Source: Desulfuromonadales bacterium
GTDB lineage: Bacteria > Desulfobacterota > Desulfuromonadia > Desulfuromonadales > JAAXQG01
Assembly (NCBI GenBank): GCA_012974445.1
Contig: JAAXQG010000182.1
Span: forward strand, 1 to 38,472
Direction of reading: 5' to 3'
Length of the DNA: 38,472 bases
Positions 8,898 through 17,418 of the stretch are shown piece after piece. Positions within the stretch are counted from its first letter, which is position 1. The number at the start of each line of letters is the position of its first letter. The position numbers and the translations under genes were made by a program. The notes below the pieces were generated by a model. The model saw only the letters and a list, made by a program, of their open reading frames with translations. It was not told where the DNA came from and searched no databases.

Positions 8898-10790
8898 ATG
8901 GGCCCTGAAAATAGCCAGCCGATACAGAAACCGAACATAAGGTTCGTACTGTCTTTCCTGTTGCCACTAGGCGTATTTCTGACTCTGCTCATCGCGGGAC
9001 TTGCCCTGACTCATCAGGTCGAGATTCACCACAAAAATGAACAGCGTCACCGGACCGAGAGCTTTGCGGAGAATCAGGCAAAATCGATGGAACGCTTCAT
9101 CCATCGCTCCATGGCGGCAACCTACGCCCTGGGCGCCGTCGTTCGAGATCAGGAGCATGTCTTAGACAACCGGAAATTTGAAACCCTCAGCGAGGAATTA
9201 CTCAAAAGCTTCCCCGGAATTACCAATCTTCAACTGGCCCCAGGCGGAATCATCGGCAAGATTCATCCTCTTGCCGGCAACGAACCGGCCCTTGGACACA
9301 ACCTGCTCGCGGACCCGCTTCGCAACAAGGAAGCCCACCTGGCCGTAAACACCGGTAAGCTGACGCTGGCGGGCCCCTTTCCCCTGATTCAGGGGGGAGT
9401 CGCCGTCATCGGCCGCTATCCAGTCTTTGTGATCGACAACGACGGAATAGAAACCTTCTGGGGCTTCACAACGGCCGTGATGCAGCTCTCCGACCTGCTG
9501 GCAGGCAGTGGGCTGCCCCAGACGCTCGTTGATCGATACGCCTACGAGCTATGGCGACTGCTTCCCGACACGGGAGAAAAACAAATTTTTGCCCGCAGCC
9601 AGGCCCTGCCGATCAATCCAGTATCCGCCGACATTCTGGTGCCCAACGGCAACTGGACCCTCTCCATCTCCCCCCTGATCGGTTGGGAGTCTCCCCCGGA
9701 GGTCCTGCAAGGCAGGGCTCTGAGCATCGCCCTGGCCCTTCTTGGCACGGGATTCATCATTGCCCTGATGCGCCAGCCTCAGCATCTTCAACGTATCGTC
9801 GAGGAGCGCACCCGGGCCCTGGAAGAAACCAATGACGAACTGTTGATGGAAATTCACGAGCGCCAGCAAGCCGAAGAGTCCCTGGTGGCCGCCCGTAAGG
9901 AACTGGAACGGCGAGTGATTGAACGCACTGCAAAACTCAGCGCCGCCAACCTGGCTCTGACGGACGCTCTGGCCGCCACCGAAAATGCCATAGAGCAGCT
10001 TATCCAGTCGGAAAAACTCGCCGCTCTGGGCGGATTGGTCGCCGGGGTCGCCCATGAAATCAACACCCCGGTGGGAGTCGGGGTCACGGCTGTGAGCTAC
10101 CTTGAAGAGATGACCGGCAAGATCATCCGAGATCTCGAAGCCAACCGGCTGAAAAAATCCTCACTGGAGAAATATCTGAGCCTGGCCGCGGAGGCGACCC
10201 ACTCCATCCACTGCAACCTGCGCCGAGCCAGCGAAATGATCCACAGTTTCAAACAGGTGGCCGTTGACCAGTCCAGCGAGGGACGCAGGCGATTTGATTT
10301 CAATGAATATCTGGACGAAATACTGCTGAGCCTTCGCCCCAAGCTCAAAAAGTCCTCTCATCAGATTCGTATCGAATGCCCGCAGAAGCTGGAGATCGAC
10401 AGTTACCCCGGAGCCTTCTCCCAGATTCTAAGCAACCTGCTGTTCAACTCCTTCCATCATGCCTTCGATGAAGGGATCCAGGGGGAGATCCTGATCAGAG
10501 TCTCGCGGCACGATGAAATGCTGCAGCTCCATTATGGAGATAACGGGCGGGGAATGGACCGGGAGATGCTCGGCAGAATTTTCGACCCCTTCTACACCAC
10601 CAAACGAGGGCAGGGGGGAAGCGGCCTGGGGATGCACATCGTCTACAATCTGGTTACCCGGTCGCTGGGAGGCAAGATCTTCTCGACCAGCGCCCCGGGC
10701 AAAGGGACCTCCTTTGACATCATCATCCCCCTGACTGCCCCTGCCCCAGAAATCAAAACGGAGGAAAGCGCCAATGCTACTGCCTCATAA
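8898..10790 (+). CDS. CHASE-type sensor histidine kinase
   Basis: N-terminal TM plus CHASE-like extracellular region, second TM, H-box VAHEINTPVG, N-box NLLFNSFHHAF, G1 DNGRGM, F-box FDPFYTT, G2 GSGLGM. The ORF track starts at a TTG (8889); ATG at 8898 is preferred. Confidence 0.88.
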   Translation: MGPENSQPIQKPNIRFVLSFLLPLGVFLTLLIAGLALTHQVEIHHKNEQRHRTESFAENQAKSMERFIHRSMAATYALGAVVRDQEHVLDNRKFETLSEELLKSFPGITNLQLAPGGIIGKIHPLAGNEPALGHNLLADPLRNKEAHLAVNTGKLTLAGPFPLIQGGVAVIGRYPVFVIDNDGIETFWGFTTAVMQLSDLLAGSGLPQTLVDRYAYELWRLLPDTGEKQIFARSQALPINPVSADILVPNGNWTLSISPLIGWESPPEVLQGRALSIALALLGTGFIIALMRQPQHLQRIVEERTRALEETNDELLMEIHERQQAEESLVAARKELERRVIERTAKLSAANLALTDALAATENAIEQLIQSEKLAALGGLVAGVAHEINTPVGVGVTAVSYLEEMTGKIIRDLEANRLKKSSLEKYLSLAAEATHSIHCNLRRASEMIHSFKQVAVDQSSEGRRRFDFNEYLDEILLSLRPKLKKSSHQIRIECPQKLEIDSYPGAFSQILSNLLFNSFHHAFDEGIQGEILIRVSRHDEMLQLHYGDNGRGMDREMLGRIFDPFYTTKRGQGGSGLGMHIVYNLVTRSLGGKIFSTSAPGKGTSFDIIIPLTAPAPEIKTEESANATAS

Positions 10791-12339
10791 CTCCACCAGC
10801 ACGGACCGGGACGAGCTGTTTTTCGCAGCCGAAGAGGAGATCCCCTCCCCCTGCACAGCTGCCCCCTGGAAACTGCTGATTGTCGATGACGAAAAAGAGG
10901 TTCACAGCATCACCCGCCTGGTGCTGGAGGATTTCCGTTTCGATGACCGTGGGCTTGAATTTTACAGCGCCTACAGCGCCGCAGAGGCCAACAATCTGCT
11001 GGCAACCCACCCGGATCTGGCCGTCGTGCTGCTCGACGTGGTCATGGAAACGGACCACTCGGGGCTGGACGTGGTGCGCTACATCCGGGAGGAGCTCAAG
11101 AACCGCTTCCTTCGTATCATCCTGCGTACCGGCCAGCCCGGCCACGCCCCCGAAAGCCAGGTGGTGCTGGAATACGACATCAACGACTACAAGGAGAAAA
11201 CCGAGCTCACCTCCCAGAAACTCATCACCACGATCATCTCTTCCCTGCGGGCCTACCGGGATCTGCTCACCATCGAGCGAAGCCGACAGGGCCTGGAGCA
11301 TATCATGACCTCCTCCCGGCGGCTCTTTGAGCGCCCTGGACGGCAGCGTTTCATGGGAGAGCTGCTCAACCAGTTCGCCGAGCTGCTGAGTATCTCTCAC
11401 AACATGCTCCCGGGGGAACTCTCAGGGTTTGCCGCCTCGACGAGCGAAGGGACATCGGTGATCAGTTCGGCCATCGGATCCTTCAGTCCTCTGGTGGGAG
11501 AGCCCCTGGAGGCCATCGAAGACCCCCTGTGCCTCTATAACTGCCGCCAGGCGCTGGCGCGCAGAGAGAACCGGCTCTCCAGCCAGTCCTATACCGGCTT
11601 TTTCTGCAACCCCCTGGGGCAGAGCAACCTGATCCACCTCCAGACCCCCCGAGTGCTGGGAGAGCTGGACAGCGGACTGCTGAGGGTTTTTTCCTCCTAT
11701 ATGGGGGCGGCTATCGAGAATCGTTTTTTGACTCTGGAGATCGCCGACACTCAGAAAGAGCTGATCTGGACTCTCGGGGAGGTCGTTGAAAACCGATCCA
11801 AGGAAACGGCCCACCATGTTCGCCGTGTCGCTGAGTACTCGACCCTTCTGGGGCAGATTCATGGTCTCGGTGACGATGAGATCGAGACCCTGCGCCTGGC
11901 TTCTCCGATGCATGATGTCGGCAAGATCGGGGTACCTGACGCCATACTGAACAAACCCGGAGCCCTCACGGACGAGGAGTATCGGGTGATAACCAGTCAC
12001 ACGACCATCGGGCATGACATTCTCAAGAGCTCAAGACGGGGCGTCATGCAGGCCGCCGCCATCATCGCCCTGCAGCACCACGAGTACTGGAACGGTCGGG
12101 GCTATCCGAATCGGCTCTCCGGCGAGGATATTCATATCTACGGACGTATCACGGCCCTTGTGGATGTCTTCGATGCCCTGGGAACAAAACGGGTCTATCG
12201 CGGCGCCTGGGAACTTGAGCGCATTCTCGATCTGATCCGCAGCGAGCGGGGCAAGATGTTCGATCCCTTCCTGGTGGATCTCTTCTTCGATCATCTTGAC
12301 GATTTCCTGCTCATTCGCAGGGCCTACCCTGACGATTGA
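10774..12339 (+). CDS. Response regulator: REC + DUF3369-like + HD-GYP phosphodiesterase
   Basis: REC motif LLIVDDEKEV...VVLLDVVME...K. HD-GYP motifs MHDVGKIGVP and QHHEYWNGRGYP. Overlaps the upstream kinase by 17 nt. Confidence 0.93.
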   Translation: MLLPHNSTSTDRDELFFAAEEEIPSPCTAAPWKLLIVDDEKEVHSITRLVLEDFRFDDRGLEFYSAYSAAEANNLLATHPDLAVVLLDVVMETDHSGLDVVRYIREELKNRFLRIILRTGQPGHAPESQVVLEYDINDYKEKTELTSQKLITTIISSLRAYRDLLTIERSRQGLEHIMTSSRRLFERPGRQRFMGELLNQFAELLSISHNMLPGELSGFAASTSEGTSVISSAIGSFSPLVGEPLEAIEDPLCLYNCRQALARRENRLSSQSYTGFFCNPLGQSNLIHLQTPRVLGELDSGLLRVFSSYMGAAIENRFLTLEIADTQKELIWTLGEVVENRSKETAHHVRRVAEYSTLLGQIHGLGDDEIETLRLASPMHDVGKIGVPDAILNKPGALTDEEYRVITSHTTIGHDILKSSRRGVMQAAAIIALQHHEYWNGRGYPNRLSGEDIHIYGRITALVDVFDALGTKRVYRGAWELERILDLIRSERGKMFDPFLVDLFFDHLDDFLLIRRAYPDD

Positions 12340-12381
12340 TGCACCCTGGCCTCTTGCAAGTCGCGCCCTGAGAGACCGGTA

Positions 12382-12990
12382 ATGAATTATCTCTTTCACC
12401 TCTACCTCAGCGATGCTGGCGATGACCTGCTCCTGGGCACCCTGATGGGCGATTTCGTCAAGGGGCGGCTGCCCTCGCCCCTTCCTCCGGGCCCATTGCA
12501 GGGAGCGGCCCTGCACCGGGCGCAGGACGTCTTTGCCTCCTCTGACCCGAATTTCAACACAAGCAGACATCGCCTCCCTTCCTCCGTCGGACATTTCCGT
12601 GGTATCGTGGTTGATATTTTTTACGATCATCTGCTGGCCCGGCACTGGGATGAGCTCTACCCCTGCCCGCTGGAAAACTTCAGCCGTCGGATCTACCGCC
12701 TTCTGGAGCAACGCCATCCTGAGCTGCCACCGGCACTGCAGCGTCTGGCCCCCCGGATTATCGCGGAAGACTGGCTGTGCGGCTACGCCCGCACCGGAGC
12801 TGTGACCAGTGTTTTGGAACGGATGGCTCGACGCATCAACGGGGGGCATCGCCTCATCCTGTCCCCGGAGCAGCTGGCTCTGTGCGACCAGGGCATGGAG
12901 CAGGACTTCAGGGCCTTTGTACCCAAAGCCTTGGAGTTCTCCCGGCAATGGATCCGACAGAACCTTCAACCATCGAAACAGGGACCATGA
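12382..12990 (+). CDS. ACP phosphodiesterase-like protein (DUF479/AcpH family)
   Basis: MNYLFHLYLSDAGDDLLLGTLMGDFVKG...ALHRAQDVFAS, typical AcpH N-terminus and HRxxDxF-like motif. Confidence 0.85.
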   Translation: MNYLFHLYLSDAGDDLLLGTLMGDFVKGRLPSPLPPGPLQGAALHRAQDVFASSDPNFNTSRHRLPSSVGHFRGIVVDIFYDHLLARHWDELYPCPLENFSRRIYRLLEQRHPELPPALQRLAPRIIAEDWLCGYARTGAVTSVLERMARRINGGHRLILSPEQLALCDQGMEQDFRAFVPKALEFSRQWIRQNLQPSKQGP

Positions 12991-13958
12991 ACGAAGATCA
13001 GTCCATTGCGACCATAATCAAAACCGCACGCCAGAGACGCCCCGGGCAAATTCGCCTTTTTCACGGCCGTGGAGGCTGCTATCCAAATCTGGAACACTTC
13101 AATCTCGACTTTTACCCTCCGGCGCTGATGCTGACAGTCTACAAAGCGGTCGATGAGCCTTGGCTGTTGCAGCTTTCTCAGGCCCTGGCACTGGAGTTTG
13201 CCGGAGAACTCGAGACAATACTGGTTCAGGAGCGCCACCTCCAGGGAGCTCCGACAAGGCTGCTTCAGGGAGAGCTCCCCGACCAGTCCCAGGTCCGGGA
13301 AGAAGGCCTTTGTTTCCACCTCAACCTCATCGGCGCTCAGAACACCGGGTTTTTTCCCGACATGCAGACGGGGCGGACCCTGGTACGGGGCATAGCGCAG
13401 GGCAAAAAAGTACTCAACCTCTTTGCTTACAGCTGCTCCTTCTCCGTAGCCGCTCTGGCCGGAGGTGCATCGAGCGTCGTCAACCTGGATATGAGCCGAA
13501 GCGCCCTGGAGCTGGGCCGCCGCAATCACCAGCTCAACGCGCTACCGGAGCGCTCGGCAACCTTTTTGTGCCACGATCTATTCAAATCCTTTTCCAAGCT
13601 CAGAAACCTTGGTCCCTTCGACCTGATCATCCTGGATCCTCCGGCGGCCCAGGGCAGAAGCTTCCTTGCCGAGCGGGACTGGCCTAAACTCGTGGCCCGC
13701 CTCCCCGGTCTGCTTCGCCCCGACGGAGAAGTCGTCGCCTGCGTCAGTGCCCCCCATCTGGGGCGCAATTTTCTGCAACAGTGCTTCGCCACTCGGCTCC
13801 CCGAGGCCCAGCTGCTTAGCGCCCAGACCTCGGGGGAGGACTTTCCGGAGAGCTGCCCCGAGAAGGGGCTGCACATCCTGCACTACCGCTGGCCTGGCGC
13901 CGGAGCACTGCCAGAGACCCGCCCCCTGGAAGCCATGCCGGAGACACTGACATGTTAA
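12987..13958 (+). CDS. Class I SAM-dependent methyltransferase, RlmI/RlmK-like
   Basis: KVLNLFAYSCSFSVAAL (motif I) and LIILDPPAAQ (motif IV). Start ATG 12987 overlaps the acpH stop (ATGA). The ORF track extends upstream in frame to 12777. Confidence 0.85.
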   Translation: MNEDQSIATIIKTARQRRPGQIRLFHGRGGCYPNLEHFNLDFYPPALMLTVYKAVDEPWLLQLSQALALEFAGELETILVQERHLQGAPTRLLQGELPDQSQVREEGLCFHLNLIGAQNTGFFPDMQTGRTLVRGIAQGKKVLNLFAYSCSFSVAALAGGASSVVNLDMSRSALELGRRNHQLNALPERSATFLCHDLFKSFSKLRNLGPFDLIILDPPAAQGRSFLAERDWPKLVARLPGLLRPDGEVVACVSAPHLGRNFLQQCFATRLPEAQLLSAQTSGEDFPESCPEKGLHILHYRWPGAGALPETRPLEAMPETLTC

Positions 13959-15787
13959 AAATCCCTTTTTTGCGCAACATATTCCTGATTGCGCTGGTAA
14001 TCGCTCTGATCTTCCCACTGTACAACCAGCTGGTACTCTCTGTGGCCTACAGGGAGATACTGGTTGAGGAAACCGAGGATGAAGCTGCCCGCTACGCCAC
14101 TTACCTGATGCACAGCCTGAAGCTGACAGAGCTGGATCTTGAGCGCGATGCGGTTCCCGAAGCTATAGGCCAGGAGGTGGGCACCCTGATGAAAGACGCC
14201 CACCTGATTAAAATCAAGCTCTTTGCTCCTTCGGGCCGTACAGTCTATTCCAACAACAGCAGCGATCTGGGAGTACTCAATGAGAGCCCCTTTCTTCATG
14301 ATCAGGTTGCCAGGGGAATGCTCTACTCCAAAGCTGTCAACAAGGAACATCTCACCTCTGACGGGCTTCAATTAGATACCGATCTGGTAGAGACCTATGT
14401 GCCGATCATGAACGGGCAGCGCTACATGGGCGCCATCGAAATCTACTACGACATCACCGAGAGCAAGGCTCGCCTGGATCAGCTCCACCAACAGTCTCAA
14501 TGGATGCTCGGCTCAATCTCCGCCGCCCTGGTCCTTTTAACGCTGATGGGACTGGTGCGCGCGTCCCTTGCAATCAGAAGGAAAATAGCGGCTGAACAGG
14601 CTCTGAGGAAAATCAACGAGGAGCTCGAAGAACGCGTCAGGCAGAGGACCCTTGAAGTAGCGCAGTCGCTTGAGGTTTCAGAAACCATTCGTAAAAGGAT
14701 GAAGGCCATTCTGACGGCGGTGCCCGACGGCCTGCTGGCAACGGACGAACTGGGGCAGATCATTCTGGTCAATCAGAAAGCAGAAACCCTTCTGAAGAAC
14801 TCTCCAGAGGCTTGTCTCGGCCTAGCGCTACCGCATTGCATCAAAGACGCCGCTCTGGCCAAACGCCTGAATGAGGCTCTGAAAACCGGCGAATTAGGCG
14901 CCGCCTTTGACTGGACGCTAAGCCTGGAGGATGGGGCTCACCCCTTGATCTTTCAGATACGAATCTCTGATTTTATGGAGAAAAAAAATGACAATCCAGG
15001 TCGAATCATCCTGATCCAGGATGTGACCCGGGAGCGGGAAGTTGAACGGATGAAGTCGGAGTTTCTGGCCATGGCGACCCATGAACTCAATACTCCGCTC
15101 ACAGCGATCATGGGATATACTGAGCTGCTGAGCAACAAGCAGAGCTACGGGCTGAGCTCCGAGCAGGAAGAAGAATTTAATCAGCTGGTCATGGAAAAGA
15201 CCGACCATCTCTCGCGTATCGTCAGTGATCTGACGGACGCCAGCCGGTATGAAGCCGGACATCTCCTGGTGCTGGACCGGCAGCGGTTCTCGCCTGAGAC
15301 GCTTTTGGCCCCTCTGGTGGAGAGCTACCGCGAGCGTTACCCTCGCAGGCGATGGAATTACCTCTGCGAAACCGCTGGCATCGAGCTGCAAGCCGACCGG
15401 GAGCGCTTTGAGCAGGCAGTGGACTACCTTTTCAGCAATGCCTTGAAATATTCGAGGGATGAGACAGAAATCACCCTGTGCCAGAGAGTTTCGCAAAGGG
15501 GCTTTGAGCTCATTGTTTCAGACCAGGGGGTGGGGTTGGACTCCTCGGAGATCAACAATATTTTCGAGGCGTTTTATCGGGGCAATGCAAGTGATTCAGC
15601 CATTGGCGGCACGGGACTGGGGCTGACCACGGTCAGGGTCATCGTAGAAGCCCACGGGGGAGAGGTCCGGGCCGAGAGCCAGAAAGGCAAGGGAACCCAT
15701 ATCCATCTGCTCTTCCCCCTTGAAAAGCCGAACTCTCGGGGCGAGCAATACGACGCACCGCCCGCCCCGAGAGCAAAATATTCCTAG
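13952..15787 (+). CDS. Sensor histidine kinase (periplasmic sensor + PAS + HisKA + HATPase_c)
   Basis: Two TM segments, coiled coil, PAS region, ATHELNTPLTAIMGY H-box, NALKY N-box, DQGVGL G1, GGTGLGLTTV G2. Start overlaps the methyltransferase stop. Confidence 0.9.
   Translation: MLKIPFLRNIFLIALVIALIFPLYNQLVLSVAYREILVEETEDEAARYATYLMHSLKLTELDLERDAVPEAIGQEVGTLMKDAHLIKIKLFAPSGRTVYSNNSSDLGVLNESPFLHDQVARGMLYSKAVNKEHLTSDGLQLDTDLVETYVPIMNGQRYMGAIEIYYDITESKARLDQLHQQSQWMLGSISAALVLLTLMGLVRASLAIRRKIAAEQALRKINEELEERVRQRTLEVAQSLEVSETIRKRMKAILTAVPDGLLATDELGQIILVNQKAETLLKNSPEACLGLALPHCIKDAALAKRLNEALKTGELGAAFDWTLSLEDGAHPLIFQIRISDFMEKKNDNPGRIILIQDVTREREVERMKSEFLAMATHELNTPLTAIMGYTELLSNKQSYGLSSEQEEEFNQLVMEKTDHLSRIVSDLTDASRYEAGHLLVLDRQRFSPETLLAPLVESYRERYPRRRWNYLCETAGIELQADRERFEQAVDYLFSNALKYSRDETEITLCQRVSQRGFELIVSDQGVGLDSSEINNIFEAFYRGNASDSAIGGTGLGLTTVRVIVEAHGGEVRAESQKGKGTHIHLLFPLEKPNSRGEQYDAPPAPRAKYS
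15733..15773. repeat. Perfect 11-bp inverted repeat CTCTCGGGGCG / CGCCCCGAGAG, 19-nt loop
   Basis: Read directly. Lies inside the last codons of the kinase, at a tail-to-tail junction with the TPR gene. Confidence 0.6.
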
Positions 15788-15788
15788 T

Positions 15789-17059
15789 TCAGGGCGCAAG
15801 CTGCTGCTCAGCCCTTTGACGCAGCTGGGGATCCAACCCGGGAAAAGCCAGTACCCCCTCGAGCATCTTCCGCCCCTGGCGGGTCCAACCTTTAAGCAGA
15901 TAAGCCTCGGCCAGCTGAAGTAGCAGGGTTGGATTATGGGGATCACCCTTGAGCGCGTTGTTGAGTGCATCGACGACCTTGTCAGGATTTTTCCCCCGCC
16001 GCAGCCAGAACCCCGCCAGCGCTAGAGCGGTGGAGCCTCCACCGCAACCGCCTCCGGGAATCCTCATAAATAAAGCCTCGGCCTGGCCCAACTCTCCCTG
16101 CCCCTCCAGAATACTTCCCATCAGCTCCAGAAGCTCAGCATCTGCTGCGCCAAGTGCCAGAGCCTTCTGACCTTCGGCCAGGGCCTCCTCCAGCTTCCCG
16201 GCCTGCGCAAGCATATGAGCCAGACTCTGATGGCAGAAGGGAGCAAACTCAGGGCGCTGCTGCCCCTTGACAAGGAGCTCCCGAGCTCGTTCGTGCTCAC
16301 TGGCGTGACGCTCCAGATCGACAAGGGTCACAAAAGAAACCAGCGAGTCTGGATCACAGGCCAGTGCGGTCTCCACATCGACGCGCGCGGCCTCGATACG
16401 GCCGCAGCGCAGAAGAAGAGCACCCCGTTCAAAGAAAAACAGGTCGTCACGCTCTGAGGCGTCCAGGGCGTCGAAGGCCGCCAGGGCCGGATCATTCTCG
16501 CCGGCCTGAGCCAGCAGAAAAGCCGTGTGAAACCCGTCAGATTTAGCAAGGTAACGCTTCGCCGTCTCCGGCGAATAAGAGCTAAGCACCAGCTCCAGCT
16601 CGATATCTCTGTCCAGCGTCGGCGCACCATCCACAGAACTCGAATCTTGGGACTTCACGGGACCGCAACTGCCCGAACAACTCTTGGAAACGAGCGGTTT
16701 GGGGACATCAGGCAAAACCGTCTGAGCTTTTGCGGAAAGGGCCAGCCTCAGGGCATTGATGCGCGAAACCAGATCGGCTTGATCACCGGCAAGGGGCAGC
16801 GCAAGATCCAGATGCTCACGGGCCTTATCGAACTGCTGCCCGCGGACAAAAGCTTCGGCCTCATCAAGATTGAGTGCGGCAAGCTCTGCGGCTGCCTGCC
16901 GCAACAGCTGGTTGCGCTCCAGTCGGCTCTGCTCGTCCAGCTCAGAGTCCCCCAGCCCCTTGCTTCGCCCCAGAGCCCTGGCCCACTGACGAGTATTCAC
17001 ATCTGCCCTTAAGGCATCGAGTGCATCCTGTGACTTGAAAAGCCTACTCAAAAATTTCA
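15789..17059 (-). CDS. TPR-repeat protein
   Basis: ORF 15789..17084. Likely start is an internal Met (MKFLSRLFKSQDALDALRADVNTRQWARALG), near 17059-17060. Repeated helical TPR-like segments (LAQAGKLEEALAEGQKALALGAADAELLELMGSILEGQGELGQAEAL). Confidence 0.8.
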
Positions 17060-17110
17060 TCAGAATCTCCCTGAATGGGTTCAAGCGCCAGCGTTTATCC
17101 GGCTGAGAAA

Positions 17111-17126
17111 TGGCACATCAAGTGCA
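17111..17126 (+). promoter_or_regulatory. Candidate sigma-54 (-24/-12) promoter TGGCACA-TCAA-GTGCA
   Basis: TGGCAC -24 element and GTGCA -12 element with exact GG-N10-GC spacing, in the divergent intergenic region upstream of the ORF at 17168. Confidence 0.55.
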
Positions 17127-17167
17127 TGATTATGAAAGAAACAACTGCAACAACAAAGGAGGTAACC

Positions 17168-17398
17168 ATGAGTGCAACAAAAAAACTCTGTCGCCGCTTC
17201 GGCAAAGTAGCCGTTGATCTGGGATTCATCAGTGCGAGACAACTTCAGAACGCCATGAACGAGCAGGTGGAAGACAACCTGAACGAGCGCCCCCATCGGG
17301 TCATAGGTTCAATCCTCCTGGATCATGGCTGGATGACCCACGGGCAGATCGAAACGGTGCTGACCGCCATGTTTCAGGAAGAGCGAGGCAAGCTCTAA
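17168..17398 (+). CDS. 76-aa stand-alone MshEN-like (GspE_N-type) small protein
   Basis: ATG 17168 with GGAGG RBS at 17159. Two 24-residue motif copies: RFGKVAVDLGFISARQLQNAMNEQ and VIGSILLDHGWMTHGQIETVLTAM. Confidence 0.75.
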   Translation: MSATKKLCRRFGKVAVDLGFISARQLQNAMNEQVEDNLNERPHRVIGSILLDHGWMTHGQIETVLTAMFQEERGKL

Positions 17399-17418
17399 AG
17401 AGGGATACTCCCTAGCCC

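Noticed and set aside
12031-12969. 312-aa minus-strand ORF opposite the HD-GYP and acpH genes
   Set aside because: Antisense to two clear coding genes, no plausible product.
17401-17413. Short hairpin AGGGA-TAC-TCCCT between convergent genes
   Set aside because: Only a 5-bp stem with no clear T tract; too weak to call a terminator.
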